DNA of 64,000 bases from Enterococcaceae bacterium OF42-14pH9A (GTDB taxonomy: Bacteria; Bacillota; Bacilli; Lactobacillales; Enterococcaceae), in the NCBI GenBank assembly GCA_027692465.1, contig JAQEYU010000003.1, positions 248,001-312,000 of the forward strand. Reading direction: 5' to 3'. A program made the position numbers and the translations under genes. Of the stretch, positions 36,003-45,054 are shown piece after piece. The notes beneath the pieces were generated by a model, which was not told the origin of the DNA, ran no database searches, and saw only the letters and a program-made list of their open reading frames with translations. Each line of letters opens with the position of its first letter. Positions within the stretch are counted from its first letter, which is position 1.

Positions 36003-39000
36003 ATGACGGACATTATGCGCCCGATTTCCATTGAAGCACTGCTTCCTTGGATCATGGAAGAATATAAGAAAAACAATACGATTTTCGGAATTCGAAAATT
36101 TTTCAAAGCTGAAAAAGGCAAGACGGTTTCCTTGTTCAATGAACAAATGGAAACACCGGTCGGTCCGGCTGCCGGACCACATACCCAGTTAACACAAAAT
36201 ATTGTGGCGGCTTATTTGACCGGTTCCCGCTTTTTCGAAGTAAAAACTGTTCAGATTCTGGACGGAGAGGATTTACCGGTAGCAAAACCTTGTATTACGG
36301 CACGAGACGAAGCTTACAACTGTGAGTGGTCCACTGAGTTGCGGGTTCCTCAGGCGATGGAAGAATATATCAAAGGCTGGTTTATTCTGAAATTGCTGGC
36401 CAAAGAGTTTGAACTGGGGGATCCGGACGGGTTTATCTTCAATATGAGTGTGGGCTATGACTTGGAAGGAATCAAAACGCCTAAGATTCAGGCGTATATC
36501 GACGGGATGCAAAATGCTGCGAAGACAGAAGTTTGGGAAAAATGTATTGCTGCAGCGAAAGCCAACTTGGCTCTCTTTACCCGAGTGGATGAAGCTTATA
36601 TCGATCAAATCAGTCCCAAAGTTTCCCATTCTATTACGTTGTCTACATTGCATGGTTGTCCGCCGGATGAAATCGAGCGCATCGCAGTACACCTGTTGAA
36701 AGACAAGGGATTGAATACGTTCATCAAGTGCAATCCGACCTTGTTGGGTTACGACTATGCCCGCAAGACAATGGATGAATTGGGCTTTGATTATATGGAA
36801 TTCGACGACCACCACTTTAATGAAGATCTGCAATTTGAAGATGCATTGCCGATGCTTCATCGGCTGCAGGACTTGGCAGATAGTAAACAATTGAGCTTCG
36901 GGGTCAAAATCACGAATACCTTCCCGGTAGATGTGGCCCAAAACGAGCTGCCTTCAGAAGAAATGTACATGTCCGGACGTTCCTTGTTCCCGTTGTCTGT
37001 CATGGTAGCTAAAAAACTTTCCGATGCGTTCGGAGGAAAGTTACAAATCAGTTATTCCGGCGGTGCCGATATCTTCAACGTCAAAGATCTGTTTGAAGCC
37101 GGCATTTGGCCGATTACTGTTGCTACTACCCTGTTGAAACCCGGCGGCTATCAACGAATGAGTCAGATTGCCAATGTCGTTTCCACGCTCGACTATCCGA
37201 CACACGTTCAGTTGGATCTGGCGAAACTGTCCGCCTTGGTGGAAAAATCGAAAACCCAGGCTCGTTACCAAAAATCCATCAAGTTACCGATTTCACCGAA
37301 AATCAAGGAAACGTTGCCGCTGTTGAACTGTTATACGGCTCCATGTCGTGGAACCGGCGGCTGTCCAATCGATCAGGATATTCCGGCATATCTGCGTTAT
37401 GTCGCGGAAGGAAATTATCTGGAAGCATTGAAAGTCATTACGGATAAAAATCCGCTGCCTTTCATTACCGGAACAATCTGTGCCCATCCTTGTGAAACCA
37501 AGTGTACCCGTCAATTCTATGAAGGGGCTATCGATATTCGGGGCGTGAAGTTGGAAGCAGCTGAACATGCTTATGACGAGTTGATGGCAACCATGACCAA
37601 ACCGGTTCCTGTTCCGGATGCACCGAAGACAGCTGTAGTCGGGGGTGGGCCTGCCGGAATCTCTGCCGGCTATCTGTTGGCTCGAGAAGGCTTCCCGGTA
37701 ACCGTCTTTGAAAAAGATGAAACAATCGGTGGGGTCTGCAGCCAAATCGTTCCGGAATTCCGTATTTCTATGGAAAGTGTCCAGCACGATGTGGATTTGG
37801 CGAAGTTTATGGGAGCTGAGTTCAAATGCGGCCAGGCAGCACCGGACTTGGCAGAACTAAAACAACAAGGCTTTGATAATATCATCTATGCAATCGGCGC
37901 TTGGAAACACAATAACCTGAAATTGGAAACTGGTTCAGCCATTAATTCCTTGGAATTTTTGCAGGCCTGCCGTCAAAATCCGAATCTGAATCCTTACGGT
38001 GAGGAAATCGTTGTTATCGGTGGCGGGAATACAGCGATGGATTGTGCTCGTGCCGCAAAACATCTGCCGGGAGTCAAAAATGTTTCATTGGTTTATCGCC
38101 GTGACAAACGCAACATGCCGGCTGATGAAGAAGAACTTTACATGGCATTGGAGGATGGTGTCACATTCCGTGAATTACTGGCACCGATTGGCTTGGAAAA
38201 CGGCTCGCTGAAATGTGAAGTCATGAAGCTGGGGGCCCGCGATGCTTCAGGGCGTAAGAAGCCGGAAGCTACCGGTGAATTTGTCGAAGTACCTGCAACC
38301 ACAGTCGTATCTGCAATCGGCGAAAAAGTCGACGATACCTTCTTTAACACACTTGGTATTCAAACGGATAATCGGGGCCGTGTGATCGTGGATCGTGACA
38401 CGCTGCAAACCAATTTGGATAACGTTTTTGTTGTGGGAGATGCTAATCGTGGTCCGGCAACGATTGTCGAAGCAATTGCCGATGCTACAAAAGCTTGCAA
38501 TGCAATCACCGAAGTCCACAACAAAAACTTCGAACGGTCGAATCAGAATATCGATCGCCGCATCCCGCGGGCTAAGCGTGGAATCCTGGTCACGGATGAT
38601 ACGCCGATGACACAGGCAGAACGCTGTCTGGAATGTTCAACTATCTGCGAATCCTGCGTGGATGTTTGTCCAAACCGGGCCAATGTCGTGATCAATGTCA
38701 ATGATGATCCGCAGATCTTGCATATCGACCGGATGTGTAATGAATGCGGCAACTGTGAAACCTTCTGTCCGTATTCTTCCGCACCGTACAAGGATAAGTT
38801 TACTTTGTTCAACTCGGAAGCCGATTTTTACGACAGCACCAACGAAGGCTTCTACACGATCGATCTGAGTGCTCAAAAAGTTCTGTTGCGTTACAAAGGA
38901 CAGGTTTCCACAATTCTGCTTTCCGAAACACAGCTGGAGATTCCAAACGGACTGTTGGACTTCATGGATACAGTCATCAATGACTACAGCTTTATGCTGG

Positions 39001-39008
39001 CCAATTGA
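36003..39008 (+). CDS. ygfK: YgfK, large iron-sulfur flavoprotein reductase
   Basis: This 1001-residue protein combines an N-terminal dihydroorotate/dihydropyrimidine-dehydrogenase-like barrel (about 1-420), a GltD-type Cys-rich helical domain (GTGGCPIDQDIPAYLR; ICAHPCETKCTR), an FAD site (VVGGGPAGISAG), an NAD(P) site (VVIGGGNTAMDCAR), and two C-terminal 4Fe-4S clusters (CLECSTICESCVDVCP and CNECGNCETFCPY). The order is like a single-chain PreTA. Once annotated as a selenate reductase subunit, the family is genetically linked to anaerobic purine catabolism. The domain set predicts NAD(P)H- or Fe-S-driven reduction of a heterocyclic ring. GAGGTG places the start at ATG 36003. It lies between ssnA and ygeX. 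Confidence 0.93.
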   Translation: MTDIMRPISIEALLPWIMEEYKKNNTIFGIRKFFKAEKGKTVSLFNEQMETPVGPAAGPHTQLTQNIVAAYLTGSRFFEVKTVQILDGEDLPVAKPCITARDEAYNCEWSTELRVPQAMEEYIKGWFILKLLAKEFELGDPDGFIFNMSVGYDLEGIKTPKIQAYIDGMQNAAKTEVWEKCIAAAKANLALFTRVDEAYIDQISPKVSHSITLSTLHGCPPDEIERIAVHLLKDKGLNTFIKCNPTLLGYDYARKTMDELGFDYMEFDDHHFNEDLQFEDALPMLHRLQDLADSKQLSFGVKITNTFPVDVAQNELPSEEMYMSGRSLFPLSVMVAKKLSDAFGGKLQISYSGGADIFNVKDLFEAGIWPITVATTLLKPGGYQRMSQIANVVSTLDYPTHVQLDLAKLSALVEKSKTQARYQKSIKLPISPKIKETLPLLNCYTAPCRGTGGCPIDQDIPAYLRYVAEGNYLEALKVITDKNPLPFITGTICAHPCETKCTRQFYEGAIDIRGVKLEAAEHAYDELMATMTKPVPVPDAPKTAVVGGGPAGISAGYLLAREGFPVTVFEKDETIGGVCSQIVPEFRISMESVQHDVDLAKFMGAEFKCGQAAPDLAELKQQGFDNIIYAIGAWKHNNLKLETGSAINSLEFLQACRQNPNLNPYGEEIVVIGGGNTAMDCARAAKHLPGVKNVSLVYRRDKRNMPADEEELYMALEDGVTFRELLAPIGLENGSLKCEVMKLGARDASGRKKPEATGEFVEVPATTVVSAIGEKVDDTFFNTLGIQTDNRGRVIVDRDTLQTNLDNVFVVGDANRGPATIVEAIADATKACNAITEVHNKNFERSNQNIDRRIPRAKRGILVTDDTPMTQAERCLECSTICESCVDVCPNRANVVINVNDDPQILHIDRMCNECGNCETFCPYSSAPYKDKFTLFNSEADFYDSTNEGFYTIDLSAQKVLLRYKGQVSTILLSETQLEIPNGLLDFMDTVINDYSFMLAN

Positions 39009-39307
39009 TAGGTTTGACTTAGCAGCAGCGTGCTGCTGAATTACTGGTAACCCATTAGGAAAAACAGACGACAGCGGGTACCACTGATGCTTTTGCAGTT
39101 CCCATCAAACTCTCCCTTTTCATCAAGTAGCTGCTGTCTCTGATTTTCGTAATTGTTTATATTGTCAGCTGATCATTCAGCTGCTTTTGCCGAAGATCGG
39201 GGCATACCCGGTCGACGACACCGCTGATCGCCTCGCCCGCGATAAAAAATTAAATTTTAAAGGCGCGCACATCCCAACAAGGCGCCATATAATAGGAGGA
39301 ATGCAGG

Positions 39308-40501
39308 TTGGATAAGATCAAATGGGTGAAAAACGAGATGCCCGAAACCGACGACAAGTATTTGCCGCTGATGGATGAAGGCAACATGAAAAAAGCTCGT
39401 GATTTTCACCAAAGTTTTCCGCAATACAGCGAAACACCTTTAGCTGATTTAAAACAAATGGCAGAATTTTTAGGTCTGAAGGATTTCTTTGTCAAAGATG
39501 AGTCCTATCGTTTCGGCTTGAATGCTTTCAAAGTATTGGGGGGATCCTACGCCATTGCCAATTATATTGCTGAAGAAACCGGTAAAGATGTTGCGGAGTT
39601 GGATTATGATACGTTGACTTCGCCTCAGTTGAAGGAAGAATTCGGACAAGCCACTTTCTTTACCGCTACTGACGGCAATCACGGCCGCGGTGTCGCCTGG
39701 GCTGCCAATAAGTTAGGCCAAAAATCAGTAGTTTTGATGCCGAAAGGGTCAGCTAAGAGCCGCTTTGATAACATTGCCAAAGAAGGCGCCCAAGTTACGA
39801 TTGAAGATGTTAACTATGACGAGTGTGTACGGATGGCCAATAAAATGGCTGAAGAAACCGAACACGGTGTTATGGTGCAAGATACGGCTTGGGAAGGTTA
39901 CGAAAAGATTCCAACTTGGATTATGCAAGGCTACGGTACGATGGCTTCTGAGGCTGGTGAACAACTGGCGGCTCAGAATAAACGACCAACTCATATCTTC
40001 ATTCAAGCTGGTGTCGGTTCATTGGCCGGAGCAGTGATCGGATATTTCAGTAATCTCTACAAAGACAATCCACCAAAAATGATTGTGATGGAAGCCCAAG
40101 CAGCAGACTGTCTTTATAAGTCAGCACTTGGCAAAGACGGTAAAATCCGCTTTGTCGAAGGTGATTTGCAGACGATCATGGCCGGTTTGGCATGTGGTGA
40201 GCCGAATACGATCTCGTTTGACATTTTGGAAAACCATGTAGATGCTTTTGTTTCTTGTCCCGACTGGGTAGCAGCAAAAGGTATGAAAATGTTGGCCGCT
40301 CCGCTCAAGGGCGATCCGCAGGTGATTTCCGGTGAATCAGGCGCTGTTGGCATGGGTTTGGTAGCCACTTTGATGCAAAATCCGGAGTACAGTGATCTGA
40401 AAGATTTCTTAGGTTTAAACAAGGATTCAGAGGTTTTGATGTTCTCAACTGAAGGAGACACCGATCCTGAAAATTATAAACACATTGTGTGGGGGGAATA
40501 A
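39308..40501 (+). CDS. ygeX: 2,3-diaminopropionate ammonia-lyase
   Basis: The 397-residue PLP enzyme converts 2,3-diaminopropionate to pyruvate and two ammonia. The Schiff-base lysine is Lys75 in [15 protein letters not shown], and [15 protein letters not shown] matches the fold-type II substrate loop. In purine catabolism diaminopropionate would arise from the imidazole-derived carbon skeleton, and the pyruvate could feed the PFOR encoded at 58198. Translation starts at TTG 39308, seven bases after AGGAGGA; the nearby ATG 39301 runs into a stop. The 299-bp interval upstream shows no gene or clear terminator. ygeY follows 4 bp after the stop. Confidence 0.95.
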   Translation: MDKIKWVKNEMPETDDKYLPLMDEGNMKKARDFHQSFPQYSETPLADLKQMAEFLGLKDFFVKDESYRFGLNAFKVLGGSYAIANYIAEETGKDVAELDYDTLTSPQLKEEFGQATFFTATDGNHGRGVAWAANKLGQKSVVLMPKGSAKSRFDNIAKEGAQVTIEDVNYDECVRMANKMAEETEHGVMVQDTAWEGYEKIPTWIMQGYGTMASEAGEQLAAQNKRPTHIFIQAGVGSLAGAVIGYFSNLYKDNPPKMIVMEAQAADCLYKSALGKDGKIRFVEGDLQTIMAGLACGEPNTISFDILENHVDAFVSCPDWVAAKGMKMLAAPLKGDPQVISGESGAVGMGLVATLMQNPEYSDLKDFLGLNKDSEVLMFSTEGDTDPENYKHIVWGE

Positions 40502-40505
40502 TAAA

Positions 40506-41828
40506 ATGGATTTTGAAGCAATCAAAAAAGCAGCAGCAGGTTATGAAAAAGACATGGTCAAGTTCTTGCGAGACCTTGTTCGTATTCCAGGTGAATCTTC
40601 CGGCGAAGGCGACAAGTTGAACCGTGCCAAAGAAGAAATGGAAAAATTGGGTTTTGATAAGATCGAATTCGACAAACAAGGGAACTTGTTGGGTTACATG
40701 GGAACCGGCAAGCGGTTGGTTGCTTTTGACGGCCACATGGATACTGTTGCGATTGGGGAAATCAAGAACTGGAATTTTGATCCATATGAAGGCTACGAAA
40801 ACGAAACTGAAATCGGCGGCCGTGGGACTTCCGACCAAGAAGGCGGGATCGTATCTGCTGTTTACGGTGCTAAGATCATGAAAGATCTCGGCTTGTTGAA
40901 CGATGAATACACCGTTTTAGTGACTGCAACTGTGCAGGAAGAAGATTGTGACGGCTTGTGCTGGCAATATATCATCAAAGAAGACGGTATCCGTCCGGAA
41001 TTTGTTGTTTCTACTGAACCGACTGACGGTGGGATCTATCGGGGACAACGGGGACGGATGGAAATCCGCATCGATGTCAAAGGTGTTTCTTCTCACGGCT
41101 CTGCACCGGAACGTGGCGACAATGCTATCTACAAAATGGCAGATATCTTAAATGACGTACGGGCCTTGAACAATAACGGCTATACAGAATCTACTTCAAT
41201 CATCGGCTTGGAAAAAATGCTCCATGAAAAATGGAATCCTGAACATTGGGAAGAAGCTCGCTTCTTGGGACGTGGGACAGTTACTACTTCTCAAATTTAC
41301 TTCTCTTCTCCATCTCGTTGTGCCGTAGCTGATGGCTGCTCAGTTTCATTGGACCGTCGGATGACTGCCGGAGAAACTTGGGAAAGCTGTTTGGAAGAAA
41401 TCCGTCAATTGCCGGCGGTTAAGAAATATGGTGAAGACGTTGTCGTATCTATGTATGACTATGATCGTCCAAGCTACACCGGTATGGTTTACCCAATCGA
41501 ATGCTACTTCCCAACTTGGGTAATTCCGGAAGATCACGATGTAACCAAAGCTTTGATGGAAGTTCACCACAATCTGTACGGTGAAAAACGTCAAGGCCCA
41601 GCGACTCAGATTAAAATGCGTGAAGCTCGTCCATTGTTGGATAAGTGGACCTTCTCTACAAATGGTGTTTCAATCATGGGACGTAACGGCATTCCTTGTA
41701 TCGGCTTTGGCCCGGGTGCCGAAGATCAAGCACATGCACCTAACGAAATTTCTTGGAAAGAAGACTTGGTTCGTTGTGCAGCGGTTTACGCAGCATTGCC
41801 AACAGTTTATACAAAAAATACGAAATAA
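40506..41828 (+). CDS. ygeY: YgeY, M20-family metallohydrolase
   Basis: The 440-residue protein is related to ArgE/DapE deacylases and carboxypeptidases. Metal-binding residues are seen in [12 protein letters not shown] (His77, Asp79), [18 protein letters not shown], and a late His in DQAHAPNE. YgeY is a fixed partner of YgeX/YgeW and is thought to hydrolyse an acylated or carbamoylated intermediate such as an N-substituted diaminopropionate. It begins 4 bp after ygeX with GGGGGAA as RBS, so translation is coupled. A strong hairpin (41886-41919) lies after the gene. Confidence 0.93.
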   Translation: MDFEAIKKAAAGYEKDMVKFLRDLVRIPGESSGEGDKLNRAKEEMEKLGFDKIEFDKQGNLLGYMGTGKRLVAFDGHMDTVAIGEIKNWNFDPYEGYENETEIGGRGTSDQEGGIVSAVYGAKIMKDLGLLNDEYTVLVTATVQEEDCDGLCWQYIIKEDGIRPEFVVSTEPTDGGIYRGQRGRMEIRIDVKGVSSHGSAPERGDNAIYKMADILNDVRALNNNGYTESTSIIGLEKMLHEKWNPEHWEEARFLGRGTVTTSQIYFSSPSRCAVADGCSVSLDRRMTAGETWESCLEEIRQLPAVKKYGEDVVVSMYDYDRPSYTGMVYPIECYFPTWVIPEDHDVTKALMEVHHNLYGEKRQGPATQIKMREARPLLDKWTFSTNGVSIMGRNGIPCIGFGPGAEDQAHAPNEISWKEDLVRCAAVYAALPTVYTKNTK

Positions 41829-41885
41829 AGAGTAACCTTGTGTTTTTGAGCGGGTCTGTTTCCGGTGAGTGATAGCGCTTTGTTC

Positions 41886-41925
41886 GTCTCCTGGAAAGAC
41901 AATTGACTTTTCAGGAGACATTATT
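41886..41925 (+). terminator. Hairpin after ygeY, possible weak terminator
   Basis: GTCTCCTGGAAAG pairs with CTTTTCAGGAGAC (13 positions, one mismatch); only a poor T tract follows (ATTATTGATTT). It may attenuate transcription between ygeXY and ygeW or protect the mRNA end. Confidence 0.5.
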
Positions 41926-42032
41926 GATTTCCTCCTAAAAATTAATTATAAGATTGCAATATCATTTATTTGAAATAACCCCTTACCACAAAGAACTCAA
42001 ATTATAACTGACTGATGAAGGAGCTACTAAAC

Positions 42033-43232
42033 ATGGCAGATTTTAAAGAACTGGTAAATACAATCGATAAAAAAGATACCTCTAAAATGTATCAAAATGA
42101 TTTCATGCAAACTTGGAAAAAAACCGACGATGAAATCCGAGCAACTTTGGCGACTGCAGATGCTTTGCGCAGCTTGCGGGAACGCAACATTTCAACAAAA
42201 ATTTTCGATTCCGGACTGGGCGTATCGATTTTCCGTGACAACTCTACACGGACCCGCTTCTCTTTTGCTTCCGCATGTAATATGTTGGGCTTGGCGATCC
42301 AAGATTTGGACGAGAAAAAATCACAAATTTCCCATGGCGAAACAGTTCGTGAAACTGCTACTATGATCTCATTTATGGCAGATGTTATCGGGATCCGTGA
42401 TGATATGTATATCGGCAAGGGCGCAGCTTACATGGAAGAAGTCATTGAATCTGTGAAGGACAGCTACAAAGACGGTATTTTGGAACAACGTCCGATTCTC
42501 GTTGACCTCCAAGATGATGAAGACCATCCGACCCAAGCCTTGGCGGACTTGAATCATATCATCCACGAAGTAGGCGGGATTGAAAACCTGAAAGGCAAAA
42601 AAATCGTAATGTCATGGGCTTATTCTCCATCTTACGGTAAACCATTGTCAGTCGCCCAAGGAACGATCGGATTGATGACTCGCTTTGGCGCAGATGTCGT
42701 TTTAGCACATCCGGAAGGCTATGAAGTAATGCCGGAAGTTGAAGACATCGCTAAAAAATACGCTGAAGAATCCGGTGGTTCTTATGCTCGGACAAATGAC
42801 ATGAAAGAAGCGTTTTCGGATGCGGATGTTGTTATCTGTAAGAGTTGGGCACCATTTGAAGCAATGGAAAAACGGACTGAATTATATGGTCAAGGTGATT
42901 TCGACGGAATCGATAAATTGGAACAAGAGTTGTTGGCTGATAACGCCAAATTTAAAGACTGGGCTTGTACAGAAGAAATGATGAAGCTTACGAAAGATGG
43001 CAAAGCATTGTACATGCATCCGCTGCCAGCTGACATCACCGGTGTTTCAGCTGAAGAAGGGGAAGTCGATGCCTCTGTTTTCGATCGTTACCGTGACGAA
43101 TTGTACCGTCAAGCATCGAACAAACCTTATGTGATCGCAGCAATGATCTTCCTCAGCAAATTCAAAGATCCGGCTAAAATGTTGGAACAATTGGAAACTC
43201 GCGGTCAAGAACGGACTGTTTCCGAAAAGTAA
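42033..43232 (+). CDS. ygeW: YgeW, knotted carbamoyltransferase
   Basis: The 399-residue enzyme belongs to the aspartate/ornithine carbamoyltransferase fold. The carbamoyl phosphate motif is STRTR (71-75) in FRDNSTRTRFSF; HPTQALADL and MHPLPADI complete the active site. YgeW differs from OTC and ATC in its second-substrate loop and its natural acceptor is not settled. In this pathway it is expected to run phosphorolytically, releasing carbamoyl phosphate from a ureido compound for the carbamate kinase encoded next. AAGGAG is spaced for ATG 42033. It is separated from arcC by 210 bp containing a hairpin and a cre-like site. Confidence 0.93.
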   Translation: MADFKELVNTIDKKDTSKMYQNDFMQTWKKTDDEIRATLATADALRSLRERNISTKIFDSGLGVSIFRDNSTRTRFSFASACNMLGLAIQDLDEKKSQISHGETVRETATMISFMADVIGIRDDMYIGKGAAYMEEVIESVKDSYKDGILEQRPILVDLQDDEDHPTQALADLNHIIHEVGGIENLKGKKIVMSWAYSPSYGKPLSVAQGTIGLMTRFGADVVLAHPEGYEVMPEVEDIAKKYAEESGGSYARTNDMKEAFSDADVVICKSWAPFEAMEKRTELYGQGDFDGIDKLEQELLADNAKFKDWACTEEMMKLTKDGKALYMHPLPADITGVSAEEGEVDASVFDRYRDELYRQASNKPYVIAAMIFLSKFKDPAKMLEQLETRGQERTVSEK

Positions 43233-43254
43233 TCGCACGTATTAAAAAGCATTT

Positions 43255-43291
43255 GGGCAATGGCAAGAGACGGGGGATGCTCTTCATTGCC
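43255..43291 (+). other. Intergenic hairpin between ygeW and carbamate kinase
   Basis: GGGCAATG and CATTGCCC pair, with an inner AGAG/CTCT. No T tract follows, so processing or mRNA stability is more likely than termination. Confidence 0.4.
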
Positions 43292-43365
43292 CAGCCTGCT
43301 TTATCTAGTAGAAGCTTTTTATGATAAGGATTTGTGGATGGATGAGAAGTTTATATTCAATAAAT

Positions 43366-43379
43366 AGAAAGCGTTTTCT
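43366..43379 (+). promoter_or_regulatory. Strong cre-like (CcpA) site upstream of carbamate kinase gene
   Basis: AGAAAGCGTTTTCT matches TGWAARCGYTWWCW at 13 of 14 positions and is nearly palindromic (TAGAAA..TTTCTA around it). It lies 64 bp before the start codon, so catabolite repression of the ATP-yielding step is likely. Confidence 0.6.
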
Positions 43380-43442
43380 ATCGGCAGCTACTTCAAGATG
43401 AGGGCTGTTTTTAAGAAACAACGCTGAAAAGGGGCAAGTATT

Positions 43443-44375
43443 ATGGCAAAAGTCGTTGTTGCACTCGGGGGCAACGCATTGGGAAACAATTTGATTGAAC
43501 AGATGGAAGCTGTCAAAGAGACTGCCAAATCCATCGTTGATCTGGTTCAGGAAGGCCATGAGGTAATCTTGGTTCACGGTAATGGTCCTCAAGCCGGTAT
43601 GATCCAATTGGCAATGGACGAGTTGACAGAAAAGGACCCGTCAAAATATCCACCGGTTCCGCTGTCTGTTTCAGTGGCAATGAGTCAAACTTATATCGGC
43701 TACGATCTGCAAAATGCACTGCGGGAAGAAATGCTTCATCGCGGGATCCACAAACCGGTGATCACCGTGGCAACTCAAGTCGTAGTGGATAAAGACGATC
43801 CGGCTTTTGATAAACCGACTAAACCTATCGGCCGTTTTATGGATAAAGAAGAAGCCGACAAGTTGGCAGCAGAAGGTATTCCGGTCATGGAAGATGCGGG
43901 AAGAGGATACCGTCGGGTAGTTGCATCTCCTAAACCAAAAGAAATCGTTGAATTAGAAACAATCGATACGCTGTTGAAGGCTGATCAGTTGGTGATCTGC
44001 TGCGGCGGGGGCGGAATTCCGGTCATCAAGCAGGAAAATGATCATCTGAAAGGTGTTCCGGCAGTTATCGATAAAGATTACTGTTCAGCATTACTGGCTG
44101 AAACTATTGATGCCGATCAGTTAGTGATTTTGACTGCGGTAGAAAAAGTCGCATTGAACTTCGGGAAGCCGGACCAAAAAGAGCTGGGCGAAGTGACTGT
44201 TGCCGAAATGAAACAGTATGTTGTTGAGAATCACTTTGCTCCGGGATCAATGTTGCCAAAAGTCGAAGCCGGACTCAATTTTGCTGAAAAACAAGGCAAA
44301 AAGACTTTGATCACTTCATTGGAAAAAGCCAAAGATGGTCTGGCAGGTAAAACCGGAACCGTAATAACCGGGTGA
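43443..44375 (+). CDS. arcC: Carbamate kinase
   Basis: The 310-residue enzyme transfers phosphate from carbamoyl phosphate to ADP, giving ATP, CO2 and ammonia. Family motifs include VVALGGNALG (5-14), ILVHGNGPQAG, VPLSVSVAMSQTYIGY, and GGGGIPV in the nucleotide-binding region. Paired with YgeW, it is the substrate-level phosphorylation step of the purine pathway rather than of arginine deimination: no arcA or arcB is nearby. The RBS is AAAGGGG and the start ATG 43443. In E. coli the equivalent gene in this cluster is called yqeA. Confidence 0.95.
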   Translation: MAKVVVALGGNALGNNLIEQMEAVKETAKSIVDLVQEGHEVILVHGNGPQAGMIQLAMDELTEKDPSKYPPVPLSVSVAMSQTYIGYDLQNALREEMLHRGIHKPVITVATQVVVDKDDPAFDKPTKPIGRFMDKEEADKLAAEGIPVMEDAGRGYRRVVASPKPKEIVELETIDTLLKADQLVICCGGGGIPVIKQENDHLKGVPAVIDKDYCSALLAETIDADQLVILTAVEKVALNFGKPDQKELGEVTVAEMKQYVVENHFAPGSMLPKVEAGLNFAEKQGKKTLITSLEKAKDGLAGKTGTVITG

Positions 44376-44458
44376 ATCACAATTTCATGGAGGTGCCGTC
44401 GGTAAAGGCGAGGGCACTTTCCTTTGAACAAACCAGGCGTAAAAGTAGTGGCAAAACC

Positions 44459-44478
44459 AACGTGAATAATTTCACGTT
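44459..44478 (+). other. Palindrome between carbamate kinase and ridA
   Basis: AACGTGAA-TAAT-TTCACGTT has perfect 8-bp arms. It could be an operator or a small hairpin in the ridA leader. Confidence 0.4.
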
Positions 44479-44541
44479 ATCGAGTCCTGACTGAAAGCCA
44501 ATCGACCTGGTACGTACAAACAACGAGAGGAAGTCATCAAT

Positions 44542-44916
44542 TTGAAAAAAATGTTCAATGCTGAAAAGGGACCGGCTGCGGTTGGCCCATATTCCCATGC
44601 AGTGATTGCCGGAGACACAATTTACGTCTCGGGGCAATTGGGGATCGACCCCCAAAGCGGCAAACTGGCAGAAGGCGTCATTCCGCAAGCCCGCCAAGGA
44701 TTTAAAAATTTGGAAACAATCTTGGCTGAAGCTGGCTTCAGTATGACAGATGTAGTGAAAACTACTGTCTTCTTGACCAATATGGGGGATTTTGCCGAAG
44801 TTAACAAAGTCTACGGCGAATATTTTAACGAGTGGAAACCGGCACGTTCCTGCGTTGCCGTTAAATCACTGCCTCTTGGTGGTGAGTTCGAAATCGAAGT
44901 CGTTGCGGTGAAATAA
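44542..44916 (+). CDS. ridA: RidA-family enamine/imine deaminase
   Basis: The 124-residue protein of the RidA/YjgF family hydrolyses reactive enamines and imines such as 2-aminoacrylate. Signature segments are GPYSHAV, YVSGQLG, QARQGFKNLETIL, and ARSCVAVKSLPLG with the Arg that binds the substrate carboxylate. YgeX produces an aminoacrylate-type intermediate from diaminopropionate, so RidA would protect PLP enzymes and speed pyruvate release. Start TTG 44542 is preceded by GAGAGGAAG; ATG 44551 would give a three-residue shorter N-terminus. A hairpin with a long T-run follows. Confidence 0.93.
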   Translation: MKKMFNAEKGPAAVGPYSHAVIAGDTIYVSGQLGIDPQSGKLAEGVIPQARQGFKNLETILAEAGFSMTDVVKTTVFLTNMGDFAEVNKVYGEYFNEWKPARSCVAVKSLPLGGEFEIEVVAVK

Positions 44917-44952
44917 CAGACATGCAAACCTGATCGAGTTTGACCTTTGAGG

Positions 44953-44997
44953 AATCATGTGGTGCCGGAAAAACAACATGATGTATTCTTTTTTTTA
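44953..44997 (+). terminator. Probable terminator after ridA
   Basis: ATCATGT (44954-44960) pairs with ACATGAT (44976-44982), followed by GTATTC and a run of eight or more T residues. Confidence 0.55.
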
Positions 44998-45054
44998 ACG
45001 CTTGAGCGCCGGTGCCACGCTTTCTCAGGAATACATATCAGAATGGAGAAAACT

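Noticed and set aside
43443..44375. Arginine deiminase pathway carbamate kinase
   Set aside because: No arcA, arcB or arcD is nearby, and the flanking genes are ygeW and ridA, so assignment to the purine pathway is preferred.
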